DNA from: Phytobacter ursingii
GTDB lineage: Bacteria; Pseudomonadota; Gammaproteobacteria; Enterobacterales; Enterobacteriaceae
Assembly (NCBI GenBank): GCA_901456055.1
Contig: CABDWT010000017.1
Span: 62,001-126,000, forward strand
Reading direction: 5' to 3'
DNA: 64,000 bases
Numbering within the stretch: the stretch's first letter is position 1; each line of letters starts with the position of its first letter. A program made the translations under genes and the position numbers. Positions 16,791-26,829 of this stretch are shown in pieces. The notes below the pieces were generated by a model. That model was given only the letters and a program-made list of their open reading frames with translations, made no database searches and was not told where the DNA came from.

Positions 16791-18905
16791 ATGAATATTT
16801 TTGCCCTTTCAAGAACGGCGTTTCCCGCGCTGTTCTTTCCGGTCATCTATGCGCCTGCCGTGCTGGCAGCGGATAATGAACAAACGATGATCGTCAGCGC
16901 GGCGCCCCGCACGGTTTCAGAACTCGATACCCCGGCGGCTATCAGTGTCGTGAACGGCGATGATATTCGTCAGGCCACACCACAGATCAATCTTTCGGAA
17001 TCGCTTGGCGGCGTCCCTGGCTTGCAGGTACAAAATCGCCAGAACTACGCGCAGGATTTACAACTCTCCATTCGCGGTTTTGGTTCCCGCTCGACCTATG
17101 GCGTGCGAGGAATCCGCATGTATGTCGATGGTATTCCCGCCACCATGCCTGACGGACAGGGGCAAACCTCGAACATCGATCTCACCAGCGTCGAGAGTAT
17201 CGATGTTTTGCGCGGCCCCTTCTCTGCCCTGTACGGCAATGCGTCCGGCGGTGTGGTGAATGTGACCACCCAGACGGGCCGACAACCAACGGAACTTGAA
17301 GCCAGCAGTTATTACGGCAGTTACGGAAGCTGGCGCTATGGCACCAAAGCCAGCGGTGCGGTGGGTGATGGCACGCAGCCGGGCGATGTGGATTACACGG
17401 TCTCCTCGACTCGTTTTGTCACCCATGGCTATCGCGATCGCAGCGGCGCACGTAAAAATCTGGCCAACGCCAAACTGGGCGTGCGTATCGATGAGGCCAG
17501 CAAGCTGACGCTGATTTTCAACAGCGTCGACATTAAGGCCAACGACCCGGGCGGCCTGACGAAAGAGGAGTGGCACGATAACCCGCGCCAGTCGCCGCGC
17601 GCCGTGCAGTATGACACGCGCAAAACGGTCAAACAGACACAGGCCGGATTACGTTATGAGCGTCAGCTCAGCGCGCAAGACGATGTGAGTGTCATGATGT
17701 ACGCCGGTGAGCGTGAAACCACCCAGTACCAGTCAATTCCTCGCGGTCCCCAGTTGAACCCGCAGCATGCCGGAGGGGTAATCGACCTGACCCGCCATTA
17801 CCAGGGGATCGATACCCGCTGGACCCATCGCGGCGAATTATTAATACCCGTGACCGTCACCAGCGGGCTGAATTATGAAACCATGAGCGAACAGCGCAAA
17901 GGCTATGAAAACTTTGTGATGGTTAATGGCGCGCCGGATTATGGTCGCGAGGGGGATTTGCGCCGCAACGAACGCAATCTGATGTGGAACGTCGACCCTT
18001 ATGTGCAAACCCATTGGCAGTTGACCGATAAGCTGTCGCTGGATGCGGGTCTGCGCTATAGCTCGGTATGGTTTGATTCAAACGATCACTATATTACGGC
18101 AAGCAACGGCGATGACAGCGGTGATGCCAGCTACCACAAATGGCTGCCTGCCGGGTCGCTGAAGTATGCGGTTACCGATGGCTGGAATCTCTATGCTGCG
18201 GCGGGACGTGGTTTTGAAACACCCACCATTAACGAGCTTTCTTACCGTTCTGGCGGGAAAAGCGGGCTCAATTTCGCGCTTAAGCCGTCGACAAACGATA
18301 CCGTTGAAATCGGCAGCAAAACACGCGTGGGTTATGGACTGCTCAGCGCCGCGCTGTTCCACACCGATACCGATAACGAGATTGTCACCGATACCAGCAG
18401 CGGCGGGCGTACCACTTATAAAAATGCCGGCAAAACGCGCCGTCAGGGTGCGGAGCTGGCGCTCGATCAGCAATTCGCCGGAAACTGGCGGGCAAAGCTG
18501 GCATGGACCTATCTGGATGCGACTTACCGCAGTGAAGTCTGCGGCGACAGCCAATGTAACGGAAACCGTATTCCCGGGATCGCGCGCAATATGGGATTTG
18601 CGTCACTGGGCTATGTCCCCGAACAGGGCTGGTATGCAGGTGCCGATGTACGCTATATGAGCGATATCGCCGCCAATGACGAAAACACGGCAACCGCTCC
18701 CTCCTGGACGGTGGTCGGCCTGAATACCGGCTACAAGTTTAACTACGGTAACTGGATGATGGATGTGTTCGGGCGCGTGGATAATCTGTTTGATCGTGAA
18801 TATGTGGGGTCGGTGATCGTTAACGAATCAAATGATCGTTATTACGAACCGGCGCCGGGGCGCAATTATGGCGTAGGTTTGTCGGTTGCGTATCGCTTTG
18901 AGTGA
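16791..18905 (+). CDS. yncD: TonB-dependent outer membrane receptor YncD (PqqU)
   Basis: The 704-residue receptor follows E. coli YncD (PqqU), which takes up pyrroloquinoline quinone through the outer membrane. The signal peptide MNIFALSRTAFPALFFPVIY...LAA leads to a TonB box-like EQTMIVSAA and a plug domain (DTPAAISVVNGDDIRQATPQ to NVTTQTG). A 22-strand barrel ends in the aromatic terminus SVAYRFE. The start is the ATG at 16791; upstream in-frame codons lack a signal-peptide-like beginning. A strong terminator follows. Fur control is likely from the box upstream. Confidence 0.93.
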   Translation: MNIFALSRTAFPALFFPVIYAPAVLAADNEQTMIVSAAPRTVSELDTPAAISVVNGDDIRQATPQINLSESLGGVPGLQVQNRQNYAQDLQLSIRGFGSRSTYGVRGIRMYVDGIPATMPDGQGQTSNIDLTSVESIDVLRGPFSALYGNASGGVVNVTTQTGRQPTELEASSYYGSYGSWRYGTKASGAVGDGTQPGDVDYTVSSTRFVTHGYRDRSGARKNLANAKLGVRIDEASKLTLIFNSVDIKANDPGGLTKEEWHDNPRQSPRAVQYDTRKTVKQTQAGLRYERQLSAQDDVSVMMYAGERETTQYQSIPRGPQLNPQHAGGVIDLTRHYQGIDTRWTHRGELLIPVTVTSGLNYETMSEQRKGYENFVMVNGAPDYGREGDLRRNERNLMWNVDPYVQTHWQLTDKLSLDAGLRYSSVWFDSNDHYITASNGDDSGDASYHKWLPAGSLKYAVTDGWNLYAAAGRGFETPTINELSYRSGGKSGLNFALKPSTNDTVEIGSKTRVGYGLLSAALFHTDTDNEIVTDTSSGGRTTYKNAGKTRRQGAELALDQQFAGNWRAKLAWTYLDATYRSEVCGDSQCNGNRIPGIARNMGFASLGYVPEQGWYAGADVRYMSDIAANDENTATAPSWTVVGLNTGYKFNYGNWMMDVFGRVDNLFDREYVGSVIVNESNDRYYEPAPGRNYGVGLSVAYRFE

Positions 18906-18921
18906 TGGCTGTTGAATAACC

Positions 18922-18951
18922 AGAGGCCCTCTTTTTGCAAAGAGGGCCTCT
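18922..18951. terminator. bidirectional terminator between yncD and the chemoreceptor
   Basis: A perfect 13-bp stem (AGAGGCCCTCTTT/AAAGAGGGCCTCT) with a 4-base TTGC loop lies between two convergent stops. Confidence 0.92.
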
Positions 18952-18957
18952 GTCGTA

Positions 18958-20889
18958 TCAGAACGTGGTCCAGCCGTCGTCGCTGGTCACCTCAGCAGGC
19001 TGACGCGGCGCAGAGACCGGAGGCTGAGGTCTGGCAGGTGCCGATGATTTCACTGGCGCCACGCCCGACTCAAGACGGAATGTCGCGACCAGTTGTTCAA
19101 GATGCAATGCCTGTTCTTCAAGGGAACCCGCTGCGGTTGACGACTCGCTCACCAGTGCCGCATTTTGCTGGGTCGTACTGTCCAGTTCACCCACTGCGCG
19201 GGCAATTTGCTCGATCCCGCGGCTTTGCTCCTCAGATGCAGACGAAATTTCACCCATAATGTCATTAACACGGGTGACCGACTGCACGACCTGCCCCATC
19301 GTTTCCCCGGCTTTTGCCACCAGTTCACTCCCGGTATTAATACGCGACACAGACTCAGTAATCAGTTGCTCGATATCTTTCGCCGCCTGAGAGCTGCGTT
19401 GAGACAGACTACGCACTTCACTGGCGACGACCGCGAAACCGCGCCCCTGCTCTCCCGCACGGGCTGCCTCTACCGCTGCGTTAAGCGCCAGGATATTGGT
19501 CTGGAAGGCAATACTGTTAATGACCGCAGTAATGTCCGCAATTTTGTTGGAGCTGTTGTGGATATCATTCATCGTTTTCACCACATCACGCATCACATTG
19601 CCACCTTCGCTGGCCGTATTTGATGCCTGTGCCGCAAGCCTGCTGGCGTTACGTGCATTATCCGCGTTGTTTTTCACCGTCGCCGTTAACTCTTCCATAC
19701 TTGCTGCCGTTTGCACGACAGCAGCGGCCTGTTGCTCTGTACGGGAAGAGAGATCGGTGTTGCCTTCGGCAATCTCCGTTGCCGCACGGGAAACCTGCGC
19801 CACACTGTTACGAACATCAAAAATCATCTCGCGAAGACGGCTGTTCATACGACCCATCGCGGCGGTGAGTTTGCCCAGTTCATCGTCGCTTTGCGCGGTG
19901 ATCTGCGAGCTAAGATCGCCACTGGCGATACGCTCAGCCAGCGCCAGGTTATGGACAACGGGACGGGTGATCTGGCGAATAATCCACCAGGAGACAATAA
20001 CGCCAATCAGAATCGCGATAATACCAATTATGGACGCCGTGGTGCTGGAGTTATCGGCCAGCGCGTCGTTATAAGTTTTAACGCTCGCAATTAATTTCTT
20101 GATGTCGGCGCTGCTGTCATCACCCGCAATTTTGACTTTGTCCTCAGCCGTTTTGATCGCCTGAACCGCCGTAAAGTAGTTGATGCTCAGGTCGCGATAA
20201 CGGGTGGTTTCGCCCCAGAGTGCCTGCAACGGCGAAACCAGCTCCGCCGGAAGCTGACCAGTGAGCGTTTGCGCCGCAGCCTGTGCTTTATTGAAGCGGT
20301 CGTCGAGAATATCGCGCGTCTCTTTCGTCGGGCTAAAACGCACCATTAACGCTGCATCGCGCACACCACCAATGGCAATGAGTTGATCAAAAATTTGGGC
20401 GGTTAATGCGTTATCTGCTACCGGCGTGGAGATAAGTGCCGTAAAGCGCGCGCGCTGATCGCCTGAACCCATCTTGTCCAAGGCATCACGCACTGATTTC
20501 ATGGCATTCGTCGCCTGCTGCATTTCAGCAGACCCGGCCTCGAAGTTCGCCAGATGGCCTGCCAGCGTATGTAAAAGCGCACTCTCTTCATCATTCCATG
20601 ACAACTCACTCGCACTGGCGGTGAGCTGCGACGCATGTTTTACGTAGTCGGACATGATCGGACCGGCTTTGTCATCACCGTAGAGATACTTCAGACGATT
20701 AATTTTGGCCTGGAAGACCTCAATGTTAACGCTATAAATCAGATTGGTTTTTGCATAGACATCGCGGATCTCTTTAAACCGCAAAACGCTCAAAACGGTA
20801 GCGATGGCAACCAGAAAAAGGACAATGCCAAACCCGACTGACAGCTTTTTACTGATAGTAATATTTTTCAACCCCTGGCTAAAAGACAT
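18958..20889 (-). CDS. methyl-accepting chemotaxis protein with a large periplasmic helical domain
   Basis: The 643-residue transmembrane chemoreceptor has TM1 at about 14-34 and a roughly 250-residue helical periplasmic domain, longer than in Tar/Tsr and typical of the helical bimodular (HBM) sensors of small organic acids. TM2 is [20 protein letters not shown] near 285-305, followed by HAMP ([20 protein letters not shown]). The cytoplasmic hairpin carries the conserved tip [20 protein letters not shown]. The protein ends in GWTTF, a pentapeptide of the NWETF type that tethers CheR and CheB. AAGGAG precedes the ATG and a sigma-28-like promoter lies 53 bp further up. The ligand is unknown. 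Confidence 0.93.
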   Translation of the reverse strand: MSFSQGLKNITISKKLSVGFGIVLFLVAIATVLSVLRFKEIRDVYAKTNLIYSVNIEVFQAKINRLKYLYGDDKAGPIMSDYVKHASQLTASASELSWNDEESALLHTLAGHLANFEAGSAEMQQATNAMKSVRDALDKMGSGDQRARFTALISTPVADNALTAQIFDQLIAIGGVRDAALMVRFSPTKETRDILDDRFNKAQAAAQTLTGQLPAELVSPLQALWGETTRYRDLSINYFTAVQAIKTAEDKVKIAGDDSSADIKKLIASVKTYNDALADNSSTTASIIGIIAILIGVIVSWWIIRQITRPVVHNLALAERIASGDLSSQITAQSDDELGKLTAAMGRMNSRLREMIFDVRNSVAQVSRAATEIAEGNTDLSSRTEQQAAAVVQTAASMEELTATVKNNADNARNASRLAAQASNTASEGGNVMRDVVKTMNDIHNSSNKIADITAVINSIAFQTNILALNAAVEAARAGEQGRGFAVVASEVRSLSQRSSQAAKDIEQLITESVSRINTGSELVAKAGETMGQVVQSVTRVNDIMGEISSASEEQSRGIEQIARAVGELDSTTQQNAALVSESSTAAGSLEEQALHLEQLVATFRLESGVAPVKSSAPARPQPPVSAPRQPAEVTSDDGWTTF

Positions 20890-20941
20890 CCCAAACTCCT
20901 TGCGTCACATCAATGTTAGCGCTCAACTTGGCACTCATCGG

Positions 20942-20968
20942 TTATCGGCAGGCAGTACAGGGAGTTAA
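20942..20968 (-). promoter_or_regulatory. sigma-28 (FliA)-like promoter of the chemoreceptor
   Basis: On the minus strand a perfect -10 box GCCGATAA (20942-20949) follows TTAACTCC after 11 bases. The -35 match to TAAAGTTT is poor, but the exact -10, the spacing and a chemoreceptor gene downstream support FliA control. Confidence 0.55.
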
Positions 20969-21104
20969 GGGGGAAACATCGTTGAAGATGAAAAACGTGA
21001 TGATGATGCTCCCCTTTGCCAAATTTTTGGTGAGGAGCATTCTAAAATCATCAAATTGCACTGAATGATTTCAATACTAAACTATCATTCAGCTATTGAA
21101 CCAT

Positions 21105-21761
21105 TCAGTTATTGAACTGTTTGAGCAGTATGCCAGCGCCTTCATCGATGGTTCGGTATATGGCTTTTTCGCAACCGTTTTCGTCTCCGTTTTCGAAGGC
21201 GGATAATAAATCGCCATAATCATAACCAAGCGATAACTCCGGTGATGAAGGATAAAGATAATTAAAGCATGGGCCGATACGAACCCATAATTGTTCAATA
21301 ATTGCGGCGAGCGTTGGCATTTCCGCATAATGATAAACAGCAAAGCGAAATACGCGATTCGACTGCAATGTCAATTCCGTATTTCCGGTTTTTGCAGCTT
21401 CAGTAAAAGCCTCAGCAAGAATACGCAATTCGTGAACTTTGCCTGCGGTCATATTTTTACAGGCTGCGCGAACCGCCATACCTTCCAGCTTTTTGCGGAT
21501 ATCACTAATTTCTATGAATCGTACCTTACCCACATCCGGAACAAGGAATGCTTGTGCAGGAGTCGCGTGAAGGGCGCCTGCGGAAACAAGCCGCAGTAAT
21601 GCTTCCCTTACAGGTGTAATACTGGTTCCTAATTGATCGGCAATTTCTTTCGTGATGAGTCGGGCGCCAGGTTTAAGCGCACCAATAATAAGCGCACTCT
21701 TCAGACTGGCTTCTACCTGCAGGGTAAGGCTGGTCCGCTGCGCTTTTTCCAAATCAAGCAT
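21105..21761 (-). CDS. mcbR: GntR/FadR-family regulator McbR
   Basis: The 218-residue protein has a winged helix-turn-helix (SLTLQVEASLKSALIIGALKPGARLITKEIADQLGTSITPVREALLRL in pieces, about residues 11-60). A FadR-type C-terminal ligand domain follows (RKKLEGMAVRAACKNMTAG onward). It aligns with E. coli McbR (YncC, 221 residues) and sits in the same yncD-mcbR-curA order, but identity looks only moderate, so ligand or targets may differ. E. coli McbR represses mcbA (ybiM) and affects colanic acid and biofilm. The 259 bases upstream hold nothing else I can support. Confidence 0.75.
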   Translation of the reverse strand: MLDLEKAQRTSLTLQVEASLKSALIIGALKPGARLITKEIADQLGTSITPVREALLRLVSAGALHATPAQAFLVPDVGKVRFIEISDIRKKLEGMAVRAACKNMTAGKVHELRILAEAFTEAAKTGNTELTLQSNRVFRFAVYHYAEMPTLAAIIEQLWVRIGPCFNYLYPSSPELSLGYDYGDLLSAFENGDENGCEKAIYRTIDEGAGILLKQFNN

Positions 21762-22020
21762 GTGATTGTATCCCGTCCAAATTCTTATTTATTTTCAGCC
21801 TGGTAGCGTGTCGGTGAACATAATTCTTGAGAATATATTATGTATAATCATGCCTGGTATTGGATGAACGCGTAAAATTAGAACAAAATGTTATTATTTA
21901 TGCACAACTACCAGGAACCGTTACCGATAAGGTCGTCGATTCCTTATGCTTGTATAATTAAAGACGTTTTTAAAAATTTTGCACGTATTATGATGACGGT
22001 TTTCACCGCCATCACCATTT

Positions 22021-23058
22021 TTAGTCATCCGCGCCTACGCGAATCACAACTTTACCAAAGTTTTTCCCGGCAAGTAAGCCGATAAAGGTCTCTGGCGCGC
22101 TTTCAAGTTCGTCAGTGATTTGCTCGCGATAATGGATTTTTCCCTCTTTAACCCACTGCGACATGTCACGCTGAAATTCATTTATGCGGTGACCATAATC
22201 CTGGCTAATAATAAACCCTTGCAAGCGAATTCTTTTTTTCAGGAGCGTCCCCATTAATAACGGTACGCGATCCGGACCATCCGGCAAAGCGGTCGCATTA
22301 TAACCGCTAATTAGCCCACACAACGGAATTCGTGCGGCGGTATTCAATAATGGCAACACCGCATCAAATACCTTACCGCCGACATTTTCAAAATAAATAT
22401 CGATGCCTTGCGGACACGCTTTAGTCAGTTGTTCGGCAAAATCGCTGGCATGATGATCAATACAGGCATCAAAACCCAGGGTATCGACCGCATGGCGACA
22501 TTTTTCACTGCCCCCGGCGACACCGACAACGCGACAACCTTTGAGCTTGCCTATCTGACCGACCGTCGCCCCAACCGGCCCCGTAGCCGCAGCCACGACA
22601 AGTGTCTCTCCCGCTTTCGGCTGCCCGATATCCAGCAATCCCATATAAGCAGTAAAACCTGGCATGCCGAGTACACCGAGCGACCACGACGGATGTTGGG
22701 GATTTTCGCCCAGTTTGATGAGCCCTTCACCACCCGAAATTTCGTAATCCTGCCAGCCGCTATAGCCCAGCACCCAATCACCTTCGTGGAAATCGTTATG
22801 TTGTGAGCGTACGACGCGGCTGACGGTCGCGCCGCACATGACGCCATCAATCGGCACGGGAGGACTGTAGGAAGGCGCATCGCTCATCCTGCCGCGCATA
22901 TAGGGGTCAAGTGAGAGGTAGACGGTGCGGAGCAAAACCTGGCCTTCGCCTGGGGTGGCAATAGTGTCTTCTTCAAGTCGAAAATTATCGACTGTCGGCG
23001 CTCCCTTTGGCCTTGAGGCCAGGACCCAACGGCGGTTGCGATCATGTTGTTGTTTCAT
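22021..23058 (-). CDS. curA: NADPH-dependent curcumin/alkenal reductase CurA
   Basis: The 345-residue zinc-independent medium-chain reductase resembles E. coli CurA (YncB), which reduces curcumin and other alpha,beta-unsaturated carbonyls with NADPH. The nucleotide-binding motif is AATGPVGATVGQIGKLKG (about residues 155-172). The start MKQQHDRNRRWVLASRPKG has a GGAG ribosome site. No zinc ligands are expected or seen. It lies between mcbR and an XRE-cupin regulator, all on the minus strand. Confidence 0.93.
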   Translation of the reverse strand: MKQQHDRNRRWVLASRPKGAPTVDNFRLEEDTIATPGEGQVLLRTVYLSLDPYMRGRMSDAPSYSPPVPIDGVMCGATVSRVVRSQHNDFHEGDWVLGYSGWQDYEISGGEGLIKLGENPQHPSWSLGVLGMPGFTAYMGLLDIGQPKAGETLVVAAATGPVGATVGQIGKLKGCRVVGVAGGSEKCRHAVDTLGFDACIDHHASDFAEQLTKACPQGIDIYFENVGGKVFDAVLPLLNTAARIPLCGLISGYNATALPDGPDRVPLLMGTLLKKRIRLQGFIISQDYGHRINEFQRDMSQWVKEGKIHYREQITDELESAPETFIGLLAGKNFGKVVIRVGADD

Positions 23059-23125
23059 GTAGCTCTCCTGTTCCCATGAAATGTTCTATTGATACTAGTC
23101 GTGGAAAACAGGAGATGCACATCCA

Positions 23126-23701
23126 TTATGCGCTGCCCGGATTGAGGCGAACCACCAGATAGCGGCAAGAGGCGTCGGTTTCATTAATAAAGCGGCAGTC
23201 GTTCGGCGGTCCGAGTTCCAGGCAATCCCCCGCTTTCATTTCATGGCGCGTATCGCCTTCCATAAATACCAGTTCCCCTTCTTGTAACCAGATTAATTGT
23301 CGGGCAAGCGCATAAGAGGACGCTGGCATCGGGATGTTGCTGCCGGCGGGTAAATCGATTTGTACCAGGTCGATGGGGAGATCGCTGCGTGGTGAGATAT
23401 GACGGCGCAGATAATGCGTCTGTGGGTCGCGCCAGACGGGCTGGTCGGCAAAGCGCAACAGCTTACCTTCCTGCATCTCGGCACGCGCAATCAGGGTAGA
23501 CATGCTAATGCCAAAAGCCCCGGACAAGCGGGCAAGCAGTGTCGCCGTAGGGCTACTTTCCCCGCGTTCAATCTTATGGATCATGGCGCGGGATACGCCG
23601 GCGCGTTCAGCCAGCTCGCTGAGCGACCAGCCTCGCGATTCCCGCTCAACGCGAATTCGCGCACTGATCCGTTGATTTATATTGTCTGTAATAGTATTCA
23701 T
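23126..23701 (-). CDS. XRE-family regulator with C-terminal cupin domain
   Basis: The 191-residue protein has an N-terminal helix-turn-helix (WSLSELAERAGVSRAMIHKIERGESSPTATLLARL in pieces, about 25-60). A cupin follows (about 115-190) with LIWLQEGELVFMEGDTRHEMKAGDCLELGPPNDCRF. This XRE-cupin layout is common among regulators of small-molecule metabolism. It is divergent from mnaT with only 38 bp between the start codons, so it very likely controls mnaT-ydcZ and itself. The effector is unknown. Confidence 0.88.
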   Translation of the reverse strand: MNTITDNINQRISARIRVERESRGWSLSELAERAGVSRAMIHKIERGESSPTATLLARLSGAFGISMSTLIARAEMQEGKLLRFADQPVWRDPQTHYLRRHISPRSDLPIDLVQIDLPAGSNIPMPASSYALARQLIWLQEGELVFMEGDTRHEMKAGDCLELGPPNDCRFINETDASCRYLVVRLNPGSA

Positions 23702-23739
23702 ATCGTAATACTATAGTGAACAACCACTGAGGTTCAACC

Positions 23740-24255
23740 ATGATTATTCGTTACGCCAGCAAAGACGATTGTGCAGCTATTGCAGAGATCTACAATCACG
23801 CGGTATTACATACCGCCGCCATCTGGAATGACAAGACGGTTGATGTGGATAACCGCATTGCCTGGTTTGAAGCACGTCTGTTACAGGGCTATCCCGTACT
23901 GGTGAGTGAAGAAAGTGACGTTGTCACTGGGTATGCATCGTTTGGCGACTGGCGGGCATTTGATGGTTTTCGCCATACCGTCGAACATTCTGTCTATGTT
24001 CATCCGGATCATCAGGGGAAGAAAATCGGTCAGGCGCTGATGGCGCAACTGATTAGCGAAGCCAAACGCATTGGCAAACATGTGATGGTCGCGGGTATTG
24101 AATCCCAAAACCATGCTTCTCTCCATCTGCATGAGAAATTGGGTTTTACCGTCACCGCGCAGATGCCGCAGGTAGGCACCAAATTTGGCCGCTGGCTGGA
24201 TCTGACGTTTATGCAGTTGCAGTTGGATAAGCGTCAGGACCCGGATGCCATCTGA
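23740..24255 (+). CDS. mnaT: methionine sulfone/sulfoximine N-acetyltransferase MnaT
   Basis: The 171-residue GNAT enzyme is very close to E. coli MnaT (YncA). It acetylates L-methionine sulfoximine and sulfone and related toxic amino acids, similar to phosphinothricin acetyltransferases. Diagnostic stretches are AEIYNHAVLHTAAIWND, the acetyl-CoA loop YVHPDHQGKKIGQALM and the active-site region VAGIESQNHASLHLHEKLGF. Its stop overlaps the start of ydcZ (TGATG), so the two are translated together. Confidence 0.95.
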   Translation: MIIRYASKDDCAAIAEIYNHAVLHTAAIWNDKTVDVDNRIAWFEARLLQGYPVLVSEESDVVTGYASFGDWRAFDGFRHTVEHSVYVHPDHQGKKIGQALMAQLISEAKRIGKHVMVAGIESQNHASLHLHEKLGFTVTAQMPQVGTKFGRWLDLTFMQLQLDKRQDPDAI

Positions 24256-24704
24256 TGAACCAGTCCCTGACTCTCTGCTTTCTGGTTGCCGCTGGCATTG
24301 GCCTGGTGGTGCAAAACACGCTGATGGTGCGTATCACCCAGTCGTCTTCCACTATTTTGATCGCGATGTTGCTGAACTCGCTGGTCGGGATCGTCCTGTT
24401 TTTCAGTATCTTGTTGGTGAAACACGGGCTGGCAGGCTTTAGCGAACTGGTGGCAACGGTTCGCTGGTGGACGCTCATCCCAGGCCTGCTCGGCTCGTTT
24501 TTTGTGTTCGCCAGCATCAGCGGCTATCAGTACGTGGGTGCCGCCACCACCATAGCTGTACTGGTGGCTAGTCAATTGATTGGGGGACTGGTGATGGATG
24601 TGGTCAGAAGCCAGGGCGTTGCCCTCAAGGCCCTGATTGGCCCGGTATGCGGTGCGGTACTGTTAGTGATTGGCGCCTGGCTGGTTGCCAGACGCCAGTT
24701 CTGA
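24255..24704 (+). CDS. ydcZ: inner membrane DMT-type protein YdcZ
   Basis: The 149-residue, five-helix hydrophobic protein has the same length as E. coli YdcZ (DUF606/EamA-like). It has no soluble domain. It is coupled to mnaT by a one-base overlap, which suggests it exports the acetylated product or its toxic precursor; that role is inferred from context. It ends 1 bp before the convergent ydcY stop. Confidence 0.9.
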   Translation: MNQSLTLCFLVAAGIGLVVQNTLMVRITQSSSTILIAMLLNSLVGIVLFFSILLVKHGLAGFSELVATVRWWTLIPGLLGSFFVFASISGYQYVGAATTIAVLVASQLIGGLVMDVVRSQGVALKALIGPVCGAVLLVIGAWLVARRQF

Positions 24705-24705
24705 T

Positions 24706-24939
24706 TTACAGGATACTGCCACCTTTGGTGAGCTGTTCGCGTCGCGCTTCCAGATCTTCTTTATGTTGACGACCATGTTGCGCGATCGCATGACGCAGGC
24801 GCTGTTGCTGGGTATAACGCTCTTCCCGGCTCAGCGCACCATCATCGCTCAGTGCAACCAGCAGCGCGTTCATATTTGCAATCACGCTTTCTGCAATCGT
24901 TGCATCAACGCGGGCGATTACTTCATCCAGATGTGACAT
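24706..24939 (-). CDS. ydcY: small conserved protein YdcY
   Basis: The 77-residue charged, helical protein starts MSHLDEVIARVDATIAESVI and is nearly identical to E. coli YdcY. It has no signal peptide or membrane segment. The Gln/Arg/His-rich second half suggests a coiled helix. Function is unknown. It lies 11 bp downstream of the orphan binding-protein start and may be read from that promoter only if transcription runs divergent to it, which it does not, so it likely has its own promoter within that gene's upstream neighbour. Confidence 0.88.
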   Translation of the reverse strand: MSHLDEVIARVDATIAESVIANMNALLVALSDDGALSREERYTQQQRLRHAIAQHGRQHKEDLEARREQLTKGGSIL

Positions 24940-24950
24940 GCCTCCCCCTG

Positions 24951-26549
24951 TTAATTCAGTTTTGCTTTTGAAAAATCGCTGCCCATCAAGCTGACACTGT
25001 AACCCGTGACATTACTGCGTGTAGCATAGAAGGTTTTCCCGTTTGCCAGCGCAATCCAGGGCGCCTGTTGATAGAAGACCTCTTGCGCCTGGCCGTAAAG
25101 CTCGGCGCGTTTTGCCGGATCGCTGGTCAGTTTTGCCTGCTGTACCGGGCCATCATACGCTTTATCGCACCAGCGTGCGGCATTCGAACCGCTTTCCACG
25201 CTGCCACAGCCTAACAGGGTATCGGCAAAATTGTCCGGGTCGCCGTTATCCGACATCCAGCCAAAAAGCGCGGTATCATGCTCGCCGCGACGCATCCCCG
25301 CCAGGTATTCGCCCCACTCATAAGAGACAATTTTCGCTTTCACGCCCACTTTCGCCCAGTCGCTCTGAATCATCTCCGCAATGCGACGTGAGTTCGGGTT
25401 ATACGGACGCTGTACTGGCATTGACCAGAGGGTCGTTTCAAACCCCTTCTCCAGCCCGGCCTGTTTCAGCAACGCTTTGGCTTTTTCCGGATCGTAGCCG
25501 TAGTCTTGCAGATCTTTTTTGTAGCCCAGCATATTTGGCGGCAGCGGCGATTTAGCCACGGTACCCGACCCCAGGAAGACCGCATCGACAATCGCTTTTT
25601 TGTCAGTGGCGTAGTTCAATGCCTGACGCACCAGTACGTTATCAAACGGTTTTTTCCCGGTGTTAAACGCCAGATAGCCGACATTCAGCGCATCAATGGT
25701 GTGCAGGGTCAGATCTTTGTTGCCCTTAATCTGCTCAAACTGAACCGGCGCTGGCGCCGGGATAATCTGGCACTCGTTGGTTTGCAGTTTCGCCAGACGG
25801 GTCTGGACATCCGGGGTGATGGCAAAAATCAGGTGTTTTGTCGGCACCGCGCCGTCCCAGTAGTTGGGGTTCGCGAGATAACGGATTTGCGCGTCGGTTT
25901 TGTATTGTTGTAAGACATACGGACCCGTACCGATCGGCCAGTTGTCGACATTCTCCGGCGTCCCTTTTTTCAGCATGGCGTCGGCATATTCCGCCGAGAG
26001 GATTGAGGCGAAATCCATTCCCCAGTCAGCCAGAAACGCGGCGTTAGGTTCACTCAGGACAAACTGAACGTGATAGTCATCAACCTTTTTGACATCCTGA
26101 ATCAGTTTATCCAGCCCAACATCGTTGAAATATTCGTAATTTCCTTTCGAAACATTATGATAAGGATGTTTAGGGTCTTTCTGACGCATGACCGAGAAAA
26201 TAACGTCATCCGCATTAAAATCGCGGGTCGGTTGAAAGTATTTATTGCTGTTAAATTTGACACCCTGACGCAGCGTAAAGGTGTAGGTTTTTCCGTCCGG
26301 AGAGATTGTCCATGCGGTTGCCAGCGACGGAATCGGGGTATTTTTCACCGGATCGAAGTTCACCAGACGGTTGTACAGCACCTGCGAACTGGCAACAAAC
26401 GAGGGGCCAGAACTGGCGATTTGCGGGTTGAAGGATTCCGGCGAGGCTTCGGAGCAATAGACAAGGGTGTCATTGTTTGCCGCCCACGCGGCACCTGCAG
26501 GTAATAATGTGCTCAGCGTCAGCGCGAGCAGGGATTTCCTTGCGAACAT
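24951..26549 (-). CDS. orphan periplasmic peptide-binding protein (DppA paralogue 1)
   Basis: The 532-residue family 5 solute-binding protein has a signal peptide ending PAGAAWA. It has clear DppA landmarks: LVYCSEASPESFNPQ, FTLRQGVKFNSNKYF, DDVIFSVMRQKDPKHPYHNV, NWPIGTGPYVLQQY and MPVQRPYNPNSRRIAEMIQSDW. It is close to dipeptide/heme-binding DppA but is encoded without permease or ATPase genes. It probably hands its ligand to the DppBCDF or a related transporter elsewhere. It is a paralogue of the protein at 55793-57388. The 280 bp upstream to srfA contain a TTTTGCTG/CAGCAAAA hairpin near 26649-26671. Confidence 0.9.
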   Translation of the reverse strand: MFARKSLLALTLSTLLPAGAAWAANNDTLVYCSEASPESFNPQIASSGPSFVASSQVLYNRLVNFDPVKNTPIPSLATAWTISPDGKTYTFTLRQGVKFNSNKYFQPTRDFNADDVIFSVMRQKDPKHPYHNVSKGNYEYFNDVGLDKLIQDVKKVDDYHVQFVLSEPNAAFLADWGMDFASILSAEYADAMLKKGTPENVDNWPIGTGPYVLQQYKTDAQIRYLANPNYWDGAVPTKHLIFAITPDVQTRLAKLQTNECQIIPAPAPVQFEQIKGNKDLTLHTIDALNVGYLAFNTGKKPFDNVLVRQALNYATDKKAIVDAVFLGSGTVAKSPLPPNMLGYKKDLQDYGYDPEKAKALLKQAGLEKGFETTLWSMPVQRPYNPNSRRIAEMIQSDWAKVGVKAKIVSYEWGEYLAGMRRGEHDTALFGWMSDNGDPDNFADTLLGCGSVESGSNAARWCDKAYDGPVQQAKLTSDPAKRAELYGQAQEVFYQQAPWIALANGKTFYATRSNVTGYSVSLMGSDFSKAKLN

Positions 26550-26829
26550 AGATTCGGGCCTTATTTATTATCTGGAGTATTAATCTCAGCACAGCAGAAG
26601 TGAACTGGCAAATAACGAATCACTATCAGGTTATTCTAATCCAGTTGTTTTTGCTGAATTTTCCAGCAAAATTAACGTTATCATTTAACTTAAACGAACT
26701 TCTTGCCGTCAAGGTTTATCAGACGGTCTCAATGCGTCGAGAATTCAATGGTTTTGCGCTCTCTTCTGCCGTTTGTTTGTGATGACATTGCGTACAGTAG
26801 ACGCGTGAAAAAGTCTATGGGATGAAAAC

